A stretch of 30,915 nucleotides of DNA from Atribacteria bacterium SCGC AAA255-G05 (GCA_000405605.1 ASPA01000008.1:14336-45250), one strand, 5' to 3'. Counted from the first letter of the stretch, positions 7,611-16,219 are shown. A program made the numbers and translations. The notes: generated by a model from the letters alone, not told the origin.

Positions 7611-7740
7611 ATTCTACTAATGGCCATAGATTCTAAAGAAGGTGGCTGATGTAGAATGATACTTCCACTTAAAGAATTTCTCCTGGTGAAAGAGGGTATA
7701 CCAACGGAGATGATTCGCTGTTCCTTGCGCCTTAAAAATT

Positions 7741-8916
7741 TTAAGGATTAATGGTATTAATAAAAAGTTGAATTACTCTTGCTCCACCGATAAATGTCCC
7801 TGCCATACTTCCCAGATTGGCAAAAGCCACTACCAGTAATATTTTAGTAACCCGATTATGGAAAAAGTCTTTAAGTGTAGTGATATTCCCCAGCTGTTCG
7901 AAATCTTCTACCCGGGGACGTCTGATTAGGGCTTCCACAATACCGGCAAACCACCCGGCAGCTAAAAGAGGATTTAAAGAACTAAAAGGAGCTGCGGCAA
8001 AGGCAGTAAGAATAGAGAGAGGGTGTGCCATAGCTATCAATGCCCCCAGGGCAGATAGAGAGCCGTTCCATAAAAACCATTGAGTAATTTGGTCAAAACC
8101 GGCAGGGGGAGAATAGGTAAAAGTAGAGGCGATAATAGCAATTATTGCCAGAGGGATACCCCAAACTAATACTTTTAGGTAGTTAGAAGTAGGGGGTATT
8201 TTGGTGAGGGCAATTAAATCATGCTCTTTATCTATTTCTTTTTTAATTCCCGGTACATGTCCGGCACCAACAATAGCAATGATTTTATTACCCGGAGCCA
8301 GTTTTATTTTTTCAGCCAGGTATTGATCTCTTTCATCTATTAAAGTGCTTTTCAATCGGGGGAATGAACGGGCTAATTCGCTTAAAGCCACGGTAAGGAC
8401 ATCTTCTGATTTTAGCCTTTCAATTTCTTCTTCCGAGATTTTTTCTTTGCCGAATATACTGAAAATTAACATAAAAAGTATACGCATTTTCCCCCAGAGA
8501 CTGAGCTTTTTCCAGATACGGGTAAAAGTGACCTGGATATCTCTATCGGCAAGAACCAGATGGGCATTAGTCTCTTTTGCTGATGAGATAGCTTGTATCA
8601 TCTCCTGACCCGGATTAATCCCTAATTGCTGAGCTAATCGTTTCTGAAAAGAAGATAAAATCAAATTAACCAGGAGGAGCAGGGCCTTTTTTTGTTTGAT
8701 TATGGTGATAATATCCATATTTTTCCATGTGTTCCGATTGTTTATGCTATTATAGCGGGCATGGCATAATTCTACGCAGACACTGTCCGGCTTTTCTTGC
8801 TCAATTAATTCTTTCACTTCTTGAGCACTATCTTTAGAAACGTGAGCAGTGCCTACTAATAAAATTTCTTTTCCCTCTTTTTTTAATATATGGATATTTT
8901 TGCTATTCAGTAACAA
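7741..8916 (-). CDS. TraB/PrgY-family membrane protein
   Basis: The family includes the enterococcal pheromone-shutdown protein PrgY/TraB and is related to TIKI-type metalloproteases; it is thought to degrade or sequester peptides, but the bacterial role here is unproven. Of 391 residues, 1-240 form the TraB domain with the conserved GTAHVS (22-27), VELCHARY (48-55), ADRD (123-126) and VGAGHVPGI (216-224). The C-terminus has about four membrane helices (249-266, 285-310, 314-330, 356-380). The start is TTG at 8916, ten bases after a strong GGAGG (8927-8931). It is divergent from the methyltransferase/ATP-grasp gene. Confidence 0.88.
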   Translation of the reverse strand: MLLNSKNIHILKKEGKEILLVGTAHVSKDSAQEVKELIEQEKPDSVCVELCHARYNSINNRNTWKNMDIITIIKQKKALLLLVNLILSSFQKRLAQQLGINPGQEMIQAISSAKETNAHLVLADRDIQVTFTRIWKKLSLWGKMRILFMLIFSIFGKEKISEEEIERLKSEDVLTVALSELARSFPRLKSTLIDERDQYLAEKIKLAPGNKIIAIVGAGHVPGIKKEIDKEHDLIALTKIPPTSNYLKVLVWGIPLAIIAIIASTFTYSPPAGFDQITQWFLWNGSLSALGALIAMAHPLSILTAFAAAPFSSLNPLLAAGWFAGIVEALIRRPRVEDFEQLGNITTLKDFFHNRVTKILLVVAFANLGSMAGTFIGGARVIQLFINTINP

Positions 8917-8976
8917 TTGTTTATTTCCTCCGGATAAAATAAAGTGAATGATTTGTTTCTATAAAGTTGAATTATC

Positions 8977-8985
8977 ATTATAGCA
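8977..8985 (-). promoter_or_regulatory. Extended -10 promoter for the TraB-family gene
   Basis: TGCTATAAT on the minus strand is a perfect -10 with the TGn extension; no good -35 is visible at 17 bases. It lies about 60 bases before the TTG start at 8916. Confidence 0.5.
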
Positions 8986-9061
8986 CAAAAGAAATTGCAA
9001 AGAATAATTTATTTTGTGAGCGGAGAATTTTAATTTTCGTTTGAAAGTAGGATTTACTCTA

Positions 9062-9090
9062 TTGACATCCATGAAAGTTTATTGTATAAG
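9062..9090 (+). promoter_or_regulatory. Promoter for the methyltransferase/ATP-grasp gene
   Basis: TTGACA (9062-9067), a 17-base spacer and TATAAG (9085-9090). The gene has AGAGG at 9161-9165, six bases before the ATG at 9172. Confidence 0.7.
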
Positions 9091-9171
9091 AAATATAAAT
9101 AAAAAAGTAAGCATGCAGATTTTTATTAAAGTAAAATTTGCTCAAAATTTTTAAAAATATAGAGGAAAACC

Positions 9172-11112
9172 ATGAATCAAAAAACTACTTCCGATAAACC
9201 TCCCCAGCGAAGGAAAAACGGTAAAGACCGAAAAGTATTTTTAGGTCCTGTCCCTGACCTTGAAGAACACGTTCGCCCGGACTGGTGGAGCCGTATCTTT
9301 AATTACCTTTATTTAAAAACTGATGGGGATGTAGTAGATGACTTGAGTATAACCTCTCGTGAGATTGACTTATTTTTAAATATTCTAAAACTCTCGCCAG
9401 AGGATAGAATCCTTGACCTGTGCTGTGGACAGGGTAGACATTCCCTTGAATTGGCCAGGAGAAATTTTAAAAATATTGAAGGACTAGATCGCTCCCATTA
9501 TCTAATCCAAAAAGCTAAAGCACGTGCAAAAAAGGAAGATATTAATATTAAGTTCAGAGAGGGTGATGCCCGCAAAATTCCCTCTCCACCCGATACTTTT
9601 GATGTTGTAACCATATTGGGTAATAGCTTCGGCTATTTTGAGACTATCCAGGATGACCTGAGAGTGCTAAAGGAAGTATTTAGAATTTTCAAACCCTGGG
9701 GAAAGCTTCTTATTGAGATTACCGACGGAGAGTACTTAAAGGAGCATTTTCAAAACAGATCTTGGGAATGGATAGACAAAAAACATTTTGTTTGTAGAGA
9801 GCGCTCACTCTCTCTTGATAAGCAACGCCTTATATCCAGAGAAGTTATTACGCATATAGAAAAAGGCGTGATAGCAGACCAATTCTACGCAGAAAGACTT
9901 TACTCCAAAGAAAGTTTAACTCGTCTTTTGAAAACAGCTGGTTTCAGTGAAATAACTTTCCACGGTCAAATCTCTCCTGATTCCAAGCGAAATCAAGATT
10001 TGGGTATGATGGAAAGATGTTTAATTGTTACAGCGGTAACTAAAAAAGAATGGACACTTGTTAAAAAGAAGCTCAAAAAAGAGCTAAAGAATGTTGTAGT
10101 AATTTTAGGAGACCCTCACAAAGCAGACTCTATAAAGCCTTCTACCACCTTTGATGATGATGATTTTTACACTATAGATCAATTAAAATCTGAATTAAGG
10201 GAACTGAAAGATTTTCATTTTACCTATCTAACCAGTCACGATACTTTAATACAGGACTTAATGAAGATGAAAGAAAAGGCGAAAATAGATATTGCCTTTA
10301 ATCTGTGTGATGAAGGTTACAATAATGACGCACAAAAAGAGCTTCATGTGCCCTCTTTGCTGGAAATGCTCGAAATACCATACACTGGTTCAGGGCCCCA
10401 ATGTCTCGCTTACTGTTATGATAAATCATTAGTACGTGGCATTGCAAGGGAGATGGAAATCCCGGTACCGGAAGCTTTCTTTATTAAGCCCGAGGACACT
10501 ACCTTTGAATTGCCCTTTAGTTTTCCGGTAATTGTAAAACCAAACTTCGGAGATTCCAGTTTTGGGATTACCCAAAATAGCGTTGCAAATAGTTTTGAAG
10601 AATTAGTCAATGCTATTTCAGAGATCAGGGAAAAATTTGGTTACGATAAACCCATTCTGGTTGAGGAACTTCTTACCGGAAAAGACCTTAGTGTTGGGGT
10701 AATAGGAAATCCTCCTGAATCCTATACCGTCTTACCTATCATTATGGCAGATTATTCATTACTGCCAGAAAACTTGCCAAAGATATGCGGTTACGAGTCT
10801 AAGTGGCTCCCGGAATCACCTTACTGGAATATAAAATCTACTGCCGCTGACCTTTCGGAAGATGTAGAAAAATTTATTATAGAGTGTTGTTTGAAATTAT
10901 CCGAGAGGTTGGAATGTAAAGATTACTGTCGATTTGACTGGAGAGTCGATGCCAATGGCACCCCAAAGCTCCTTGAAGTAAATCCTAACCCAGGATGGTG
11001 CTGGGATGGTCATCTGGTCAAGATGGCCGAGATTGCAGGGATATCATATGGCGAAACGTTAAAAATGATTTTACAAGCAAGTGAACAACGATTTGGCAGG
11101 CATAATCTATAA
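9172..11112 (+). CDS. Bifunctional SAM methyltransferase / D-Ala-D-Ala-ligase-like ATP-grasp protein
   Basis: A 646-residue two-domain fusion. Residues ~40-290 are a class I methyltransferase: motif I ILDLCCGQGRHSLEL (80-94), acidic motif II GLDRS (104-108), GDARKIP (131-137) and a PWGKLLIEI strand (175-183). Residues ~305-646 are a D-Ala-D-Ala-ligase-type ATP-grasp domain: FNLCDEGYNND (376-386), IPYTGSG (402-408), VIVKPNFGDSSFGI (453-466), VEELLTGKDLSVGV (497-510), CRFDWR (586-591) and the metal-binding LEVNPNPG (601-608). The protein could ligate two amino- or carboxylate-bearing units and methylate the product or a substrate, but the substrates are unknown. It is too divergent from cell-wall Ddl, and has no cell-wall neighbours, to be called ddl. 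It is the only plus-strand gene besides the transposase and has its own promoter. Confidence 0.88.
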   Translation: MNQKTTSDKPPQRRKNGKDRKVFLGPVPDLEEHVRPDWWSRIFNYLYLKTDGDVVDDLSITSREIDLFLNILKLSPEDRILDLCCGQGRHSLELARRNFKNIEGLDRSHYLIQKAKARAKKEDINIKFREGDARKIPSPPDTFDVVTILGNSFGYFETIQDDLRVLKEVFRIFKPWGKLLIEITDGEYLKEHFQNRSWEWIDKKHFVCRERSLSLDKQRLISREVITHIEKGVIADQFYAERLYSKESLTRLLKTAGFSEITFHGQISPDSKRNQDLGMMERCLIVTAVTKKEWTLVKKKLKKELKNVVVILGDPHKADSIKPSTTFDDDDFYTIDQLKSELRELKDFHFTYLTSHDTLIQDLMKMKEKAKIDIAFNLCDEGYNNDAQKELHVPSLLEMLEIPYTGSGPQCLAYCYDKSLVRGIAREMEIPVPEAFFIKPEDTTFELPFSFPVIVKPNFGDSSFGITQNSVANSFEELVNAISEIREKFGYDKPILVEELLTGKDLSVGVIGNPPESYTVLPIIMADYSLLPENLPKICGYESKWLPESPYWNIKSTAADLSEDVEKFIIECCLKLSERLECKDYCRFDWRVDANGTPKLLEVNPNPGWCWDGHLVKMAEIAGISYGETLKMILQASEQRFGRHNL

Positions 11113-11138
11113 TTATCAAGCTATACAGACGTACTTTG

Positions 11139-12191
11139 TTAAGGAAATATCAAGGGGACGTCCTCTTTACATAGAAATAAAAATAATTTCTTTTCAATAA
11201 TTTTCTCGGCGATTTGAACGGCATTTAGAGCGGCACCTTTTCGCAGATTATCGGATACCACCCACATTACCAGACCGTTTTCGGTAGAGATATCTTCTCT
11301 GATTCTGCCTACAAAGACTTCGTCCTTTCCCTCGGCAAATAAAGGTAGAGGGTATTCTAATTTTTCCGGATTATCAACTACTTTAATCCCGGGGAAGGTA
11401 CTTAATATTTCCCGAGTTCTCTGCACGGAAATTTTCTTTTTGGTCTCTATGTGGACTACTTCCGAATGAGCCCGAAAGACTGGGACTCTCACTGTGGTAG
11501 CCGCAACCCGGATATTATTATCTCCCAATATCTTTCTGGTTTCATCTAACATCTTCATTTCTTCAGTGGTATATCCGTTTTCTTTAAAAGAACCGATATG
11601 AGGGAGTGTATTATAAGCTATCTGATAAGGATAGGCTTTGATTTTAAATTCTTTACCGCTTGCGATAGCGGTGGCCTGATTTTTTAGTTCCTCTATGGCT
11701 TCTTTGCCGGTTCCGGAAACGCTCTGATAAGTAGCCACCACAACCCTTTCTATCCCCACCTCATCATAAATAGGTTTTAAAGCCACCACCATCTGGATAG
11801 TAGAACAGTTAGGATTAGCGATTAACCCCTTGTGCCCTTCTAAATCATCAGGATTTACTTCTGGAACTATTAAGGGAACATTGGGGTCCATTCGGAAATA
11901 TTTACCATTATCTACTACTATGGTCCCCTGCTGAACAGCAAGGGGAGCAAAATGCTTGCTTACTTCGTCTCCTCCGGAAAAAAGGGCAATATCTATTCCG
12001 TCAAAAGAATTATCTTTTAATTCCTGTACTACGATCTTTTCTCCCTTAAATTCATATTCTTTGCCGGCTGATCTGATTGAGGCGAAGAGACTTAATTTTT
12101 CCACCGGAAATTTTCTCTCTTCTAAAACCAATCTCATTTCTTCCCCAACTGCTCCGGTAGCCCCTATCACGGCAACATTATATTTTCTCAT
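11139..12191 (-). CDS. asd: Aspartate-semialdehyde dehydrogenase
   Basis: NADPH-dependent reduction of aspartyl phosphate to aspartate semialdehyde, the branch metabolite for lysine, diaminopimelate, threonine and methionine. The NADP loop GATGAVG is at 10-16, the catalytic cysteine is C129 in NPNCST and the active-site histidine is H242 in FRAHSE; QSVSGTGKEA (156-165) is also family-typical. At 350 residues it is slightly long because the last ~10 residues are encoded by a REP-like repeat. The ATG overlaps the lysC stop (ATGA), so translation is coupled. It is the last gene of the hom-thrB-lysC-asd operon and convergent with the methyltransferase/ATP-grasp gene. Confidence 0.96.
   Translation of the reverse strand: MRKYNVAVIGATGAVGEEMRLVLEERKFPVEKLSLFASIRSAGKEYEFKGEKIVVQELKDNSFDGIDIALFSGGDEVSKHFAPLAVQQGTIVVDNGKYFRMDPNVPLIVPEVNPDDLEGHKGLIANPNCSTIQMVVALKPIYDEVGIERVVVATYQSVSGTGKEAIEELKNQATAIASGKEFKIKAYPYQIAYNTLPHIGSFKENGYTTEEMKMLDETRKILGDNNIRVAATTVRVPVFRAHSEVVHIETKKKISVQRTREILSTFPGIKVVDNPEKLEYPLPLFAEGKDEVFVGRIREDISTENGLVMWVVSDNLRKGAALNAVQIAEKIIEKKLFLFLCKEDVPLIFP
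11147..11170. repeat. REP-like unit in the 3' end of asd
   Basis: Contains ATCAAGGGGACG followed by TCCTCTTTAC; GGGGACGTCCTC is almost a perfect palindrome. It matches the unit at 2781-2807 and encodes the CKEDVPLI end of Asd. Confidence 0.45.
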
Positions 12192-13420
12192 TTTTCTTCA
12201 CCTACTTTATCTAAATTAAATTCTTTATGAATTGCTCTTACTGCATCTTCTATGCGGGAAGAGCTAATCAGGCAGGATATTTTAATTCCGGAAGTGCTGA
12301 TCATATCTATATTTACTCCTTCTTTGGCCAGAGCCCCAAACATCCGGGCGGCTATAGCCGGGTCGCTAGTAATGCCTGCTCCCACAATAGAAACTTTTGC
12401 TACTTCTGATTCGGAGATTACCTCTTTAGCCCCAATTTCTTCTGCAATATGCTTAGTAATTCGAATAGCTTTATTAAAATCATTTAAAGCCACGGTAAAG
12501 GCTATGTCATTAACCTGGTTATGATGAGCGCTTTGGATAATCATATCTACAATTATCTCTACTTCAGCTAAAGCTTTAAATAATTTATAAGCTACGCCGG
12601 GAACATCCGGAACCCCCTGGACTACGATTTTACCTACATTAGTTTCCTGGGTTACTCCTCTTACAATTACTTTTTCTAACATCTGGTCTACCTCCTTTAT
12701 AAGCGTACCTTCTCCTTCAATAAAAGACGATTTAACTAAAATCTTTACTTTATAATTTCTGGCAAGATCTATAGCTCTATAGTGCATCACTCTAGCCCCT
12801 AAACTGGCCATCTCGGCCATTTCATCATAGGAGATTACCGGAATTCGACGGGCTGTGCGGACAATTCGCGGGTCAGCAGTAAAAACTCCCTCGACATCGG
12901 TATAGATTTCACATTTGTCTGCTTCCAGCTGGGCAGCCAGGGCAATAGCGGTAGTATCTGACCCTCCTCTACCTAAAGTGGTGATATCACCATTGGCATC
13001 AATACCCTGAAAGCCGGCTACGATAACTATTTTACCTTTTTCTAAAGCTGATTTTAATTTTTTATGATTTACGGCGGTAACCTTGGCTTTGGTATGAACG
13101 GCATTGGTAACAATGCCGGCCTGCATTCCGGTAAAAGAAATAGCATCCCAGCCCAAGGCGTGAATAGCCATAGTTAGTAGGGCGATAGAGACTTGTTCGC
13201 CGGTAGAAATTAGCATATCTAATTCTCGTTCATTGGGAGAGGAGGTAATTTGTCCTGCCATCTTAATTAGGTCATCGGTAGTCTTCCCCATCGCCGAAAC
13301 TACTACCACCACTCTGTCCCCATCTTTTGCCGTTTCTACTATTTTTTCGGCTATCCTTTTTACCCGCTCGATACTTGCTACCGAGCTTCCTCCGTATTTT
13401 TGCACTATAATTTTATTCAT
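12188..13420 (-). CDS. lysC: Aspartate kinase with tandem ACT domains
   Basis: ATP-dependent phosphorylation of aspartate, the committed step of the aspartate pathway. The 410-residue product starts MNKIIVQKYGGSSVA, matching the family's N-terminal KFGGTSV site (here KYGGSS, 8-13). STGE (72-75) and GFQGIDANGDITTLGRGGSD (136-155) complete the kinase domain. Two C-terminal ACT domains (from ~265, and from ~345 with IVGAGITSDPAIAARMF) imply feedback control by end-product amino acids. The ATG at 13420 is chosen by homology to the family start. An AAGGAG at 13435-13440 is 14 bases away, and the alternative GTG at 13435 overlaps it, so the exact start is not certain. The 3' end overlaps asd by four bases. 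Confidence 0.94.
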   Translation of the reverse strand: MNKIIVQKYGGSSVASIERVKRIAEKIVETAKDGDRVVVVVSAMGKTTDDLIKMAGQITSSPNERELDMLISTGEQVSIALLTMAIHALGWDAISFTGMQAGIVTNAVHTKAKVTAVNHKKLKSALEKGKIVIVAGFQGIDANGDITTLGRGGSDTTAIALAAQLEADKCEIYTDVEGVFTADPRIVRTARRIPVISYDEMAEMASLGARVMHYRAIDLARNYKVKILVKSSFIEGEGTLIKEVDQMLEKVIVRGVTQETNVGKIVVQGVPDVPGVAYKLFKALAEVEIIVDMIIQSAHHNQVNDIAFTVALNDFNKAIRITKHIAEEIGAKEVISESEVAKVSIVGAGITSDPAIAARMFGALAKEGVNIDMISTSGIKISCLISSSRIEDAVRAIHKEFNLDKVGEEK

Positions 13421-13440
13421 CAGTAAGAAATTCACTCCTT

Positions 13441-13536
13441 AACTAATTGACCGATTAACCGATTGCCCAATTTGCCAATTAGTACCAATTCATTTACCAA
13501 TTGACCAATTAATTCAGTTATCCAGTTAACCGGTTT
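13441..13536. repeat. Degenerate octamer array between thrB and lysC
   Basis: Nearly unbroken 8-base words such as GACCGATT, AACCGATT, GCCCAATT, TGCCAATT and GACCAATT, with two longer slips. It occupies most of the 200-base gap inside the amino-acid operon, ending just before the lysC ribosome binding site. Confidence 0.75.
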
Positions 13537-13613
13537 ATTTATAAATTGTTTAATTTTAACAAGTAATCTGTTCTGCAAACCTAAGATGATAAATTATTCA
13601 TTTAGTATAAATA

Positions 13614-13662
13614 GCATATCACTTATTGCTTATTACTCATCACTTACTACTGTTACTACTGT
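13614..13662. repeat. Heptamer array overlapping the end of thrB
   Basis: Seven-base words GCATATC, ACTTATT, GCTTATT, ACTCATC, ACTTACT, ACTGTTA and CTACTGT run from the spacer into the thrB coding end, supplying its stop (13633-13635) and its TVVTVVSDE tail. Confidence 0.6.
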
Positions 13663-14553
13663 TCCCTCTAAATCGACTTCTAATACCAAGACCCGGCAAG
13701 TTACCCCTGCATATAAAAAAGTATCTTTCATTATCTTGCCTATCGCTTCCTCTTGCCCCTTTTTAGTTAAAGAAACTACCGAAGGTCCGGAGCCGCTTAG
13801 GGCAACACCCGCTAAGCCCGTTTTTTTTATTTTTAAAAATATATCTTCAATCCCCGGAATAAAAGGAGCTCTATAGGGCTGATGCAGTCTGTCCTCCATA
13901 GCCTCGGCCAACACGTCCCAATCTGAATTTTGTAAGGCATTAACCAAAAGAGCGGACCTGCTTAGATTAAATACCGCTTCAGGTAAAGCAACTTTTTGAG
14001 GCAAAGCCTTTCTCATCTTTTCTGTGCTTAAAGTAAAATCCGGTATGGCTACCACAACTCGTAAATCACGCGGGGTTTTAATTCTGGCCCACTTTATCTC
14101 CTCCTGGCCTGTTTTATAAGCTAATGTAAGCCCTCCGATTAGAGCAGGGACAATATTATCCATATGCCCTTCTAAAGGAAGAGCCAACTCAAGCATCTCC
14201 TGATTAGTTAAATTAATATTATATAGTTTGGCTGCTCCTACTATTCCCCCTATTATGGCTGTTGCACTACTGCCCAATCCCCGGGTAATCGGAATTTGGT
14301 TAAAAACCTTTATCTTTAATCCTTTTTTAGATTTATCCTGTCCTGTCTTTTTTAAAACTACTTCGACTGATTTCCTAATTAGGGTATCTTTTTTAGACGA
14401 AAACTTATCCGCTCCTTCTCCCTGGTATTCAATAACCAGGCCCTGTGCTATCTCTTCTATCTCCAAGTTTAAATATAGTTTCAAAGCCAAACCCAGGCAA
14501 TCAAAGCCCGGACCCAGGTTAGCGGTAGTCGCCGGAACTCTAATTTTTATCAT
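13633..14553 (-). CDS. thrB: Homoserine kinase (GHMP family)
   Basis: Phosphorylates homoserine to O-phosphohomoserine for threonine synthesis. The 306-residue protein has the GHMP motifs PATTANLGPGFDCLGLAL (7-24) and RGLGSSATAI (91-100), then GHMDNIVPALIGG and the C-terminal ALSGSGPSV motif. A strong AAGGAG precedes the ATG, and the gap from hom is 12 bases. The C-terminal TVVTVVSDE lies within a heptamer repeat and probably is not functionally constrained. It is the second gene of the T-box-controlled operon. Confidence 0.95.
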   Translation of the reverse strand: MIKIRVPATTANLGPGFDCLGLALKLYLNLEIEEIAQGLVIEYQGEGADKFSSKKDTLIRKSVEVVLKKTGQDKSKKGLKIKVFNQIPITRGLGSSATAIIGGIVGAAKLYNINLTNQEMLELALPLEGHMDNIVPALIGGLTLAYKTGQEEIKWARIKTPRDLRVVVAIPDFTLSTEKMRKALPQKVALPEAVFNLSRSALLVNALQNSDWDVLAEAMEDRLHQPYRAPFIPGIEDIFLKIKKTGLAGVALSGSGPSVVSLTKKGQEEAIGKIMKDTFLYAGVTCRVLVLEVDLEGTVVTVVSDE

Positions 14554-14565
14554 AATTTTCTCTCC

Positions 14566-15852
14566 TTAAATTTCCACCACTCTGATGGCACTGCATATTT
14601 TTTCTACACATTCCAGGCGGGTAACTTCCTCTAAAGCCTCCCGGACATTGCCTTCTTTGGCCTGATGGGTTAAGAAGACAATATCTGCCACTTCTCCGGC
14701 TTCCCCCTTTTGTATGACCGAAAGAAAACTGACTTTTTTCCAGGCAAAAACACCGGCAATCTCCGCCAGCACCCCGGGCCTATCTTTTACCCTGATCCTC
14801 AAATAATAAGGAGAATTAGTTTGGCTGAAATCCCTGATCTTCTTCTTTTCAAAACAATTATACTGGTTATAGTAATTATCATAATTTTTAATTATCTCTA
14901 CTACGTCACTAACAATCATGCTTCCTGCAGGTAAGGCCCCGGCTCCCAGACCGGAAAAGGTTAAGTCTCCAAAATCCCCTCCCCGAACCAGAATTCCATT
15001 ATGAGCACCACCAATATTAGCCAAAGTATGCTTTTTAGGTATTAATGCCGGATGAACTCTGATATCTAAATCCAAACCAGTATTTCGGGCCAAAGCCAGG
15101 AGTTTAACAGTATAACCCAGCTCCCGGGCATATTCAATATCCAGCTTAGTAATATTTCTTATCCCTTCATAATAGATATTACCCAGATCAATCTTGGCCC
15201 TAAAGGCAATGGCGGAAAGAATAAATATCTTGTTAAAGGCATCAAACCCGTCAATATCTTTGCCGGGGTCAGCCTCGGCATACCCCTTCTCTTGAGCCTC
15301 CTTTAAGGCCTCTTCATAATCTTTGCCCTCTTCACTCATCTTGGTGAGGATATAATTGGTAGTGCCATTTAGAATTCCTATTATTTCCGTCAATTTATAG
15401 GAAGTAAGGGAATGAGAAAGCGCCCCGATGATAGGGATACCGCTGGCAACACTTGCTTCAAAAAGAAAATACACTTTATTTTCCCGGGCTAAATCTAAAA
15501 TCTCATATCCCGCTCCGGCAATTACTTCTTTGTTGGCAGTAACTACGTGTTTTCCTTGCTTGAGGGCTTGCACAATCAAACTTTTTGCCGGCTCAAAGCC
15601 GCCGATGGTCTCCACTACGATATCAATTTCCGGGTCAGTTACTATCTCTTCGGCTGATTCGGTTAAGATTTTATAATAATTTTTATTATCAAGTGCTATT
15701 TTTTTATTCTTGTCGGCTATTTTTTTTATGTTTATCTTGCAAGGGAATATCTCTTGTTCGATAAACTCTTTATTTTCACGTAAAATTTTAAGCACTCCCT
15801 GTCCTACCGTGCCCAATCCTAATATCCCGATATTAATGATTTCTTTCTTCAT
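14566..15852 (-). CDS. hom: Homoserine dehydrogenase with ACT domain
   Basis: NAD(P)H-dependent reduction of aspartate semialdehyde to homoserine. The 428-residue protein has the dinucleotide loop GILGLGTVGQGV (9-20), FEASVASGIPII with the GILNGTTNYIL substrate-binding region, KDIDGFDAFNK and a C-terminal ACT domain from about residue 345 (LRIRVKDRPGVLAEIAGVF), the usual site of threonine feedback. It is the first gene after the T-box leader. Its ribosome binding site is weak (AAAGG ~14 bases off, GGTAG nearer). Confidence 0.96.
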   Translation of the reverse strand: MKKEIINIGILGLGTVGQGVLKILRENKEFIEQEIFPCKINIKKIADKNKKIALDNKNYYKILTESAEEIVTDPEIDIVVETIGGFEPAKSLIVQALKQGKHVVTANKEVIAGAGYEILDLARENKVYFLFEASVASGIPIIGALSHSLTSYKLTEIIGILNGTTNYILTKMSEEGKDYEEALKEAQEKGYAEADPGKDIDGFDAFNKIFILSAIAFRAKIDLGNIYYEGIRNITKLDIEYARELGYTVKLLALARNTGLDLDIRVHPALIPKKHTLANIGGAHNGILVRGGDFGDLTFSGLGAGALPAGSMIVSDVVEIIKNYDNYYNQYNCFEKKKIRDFSQTNSPYYLRIRVKDRPGVLAEIAGVFAWKKVSFLSVIQKGEAGEVADIVFLTHQAKEGNVREALEEVTRLECVEKICSAIRVVEI

Positions 15853-15877
15853 AATTATCTACCAACCTTTCAATTAT

Positions 15878-15922
15878 AAAAAAATCTTTCGCCTTGTATG
15901 TTAAATATAAAGACGAAAGATT
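15878..15922 (-). terminator. T-box-controlled intrinsic terminator
   Basis: Arms AATCTTTCG (15914-15922) and CGAAAGATT (15883-15891) with a 22-base loop, followed by a run of U. The 5' arm overlaps the antiterminator's 3' arm, so the two are mutually exclusive. Confidence 0.88.
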
Positions 15923-16098
15923 TTCGTGGTTCCACTTTATTTCCCTGAAGACAACGTGTTTTCGGGGCTCTCTTATAAGCTGTAAGGGTCTTCTCCCAAA
16001 AGATTTACTCTTTTTGTAAGATTCATCTTAAGCCTCCGGATTGGTTTTCGGTCAAAAATTTTCAACCTACTCTTCCCGTCGTCGGCTTGTTATTAAAT
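15878..16098 (-). ncRNA. T-box riboswitch leader, probable tRNA-Thr specificity, compact Stem I
   Basis: Leader RNA that senses uncharged tRNA and controls hom-thrB-lysC-asd. Stem I (16030-16088): base AAGCC/GGCTT, a kink-turn-like GACGA/GA, a CGG/CCG helix, then the loop-E halves AGTA (16068-16071) and GAA (16047-16049) around an 18-base hairpin GGTTGAA...TTTGACC. The codon one base after GAA is ACC (16043-16045), followed by A; this is the likely Thr specifier. A GAAGAC/GTCTTC stem corresponds to Stem III. The antiterminator (15907-15940) pairs ATAAAG/CTTTAT and ACGAAA/TTTCGT around the bulge TGGAACC, the T-box core AAAGTGGAACCACG. UGGA predicts a tRNA with U73, as in Bacillus-type tRNA-Thr. 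The Thr reading rests on my alignment of the specifier loop. Confidence 0.9.
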
Positions 16099-16105
16099 TT
16101 TTATA

Positions 16106-16134
16106 ATTTTAGCACTTGGGCTTAACTTTGTCAA
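16106..16134 (-). promoter_or_regulatory. Promoter of the T-box/hom operon
   Basis: TTGACA (16129-16134), a 17-base spacer and TAAAAT (16106-16111) on the minus strand; transcription would start about ten bases before Stem I. Confidence 0.8.
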
Positions 16135-16152
16135 AAATTCTCTGGGTTAAAA

Positions 16153-16201
16153 TATAGTATCAAGTATCGAGTTAAGAAAGAGAAAGAAAAGATAGAAAAA
16201 T
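16153..16201. repeat. Heptamer array downstream of gyrA
   Basis: Words TATAGTA, TCAAGTA, TCGAGTT, AAGAAAG, AGAAAGA and AAAGATA. The order ATCGAG - TTAAGAAA - purine run recurs at 28501-28577 and 26820-26860. Confidence 0.6.
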
Positions 16202-16219
16202 TTGTTTTCCTAAACTTGT

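Noticed and set aside
7647..7751. A plus-strand 34-codon frame starting MILPLKEFLLVKEG
   Set aside because: No ribosome binding site, overlaps the TraB gene end, and no recognisable family.
13421..13435. GTG start of lysC five codons upstream
   Set aside because: It directly overlaps the AAGGAG, leaving no spacing; family N-termini begin at the ATG. It remains possible.
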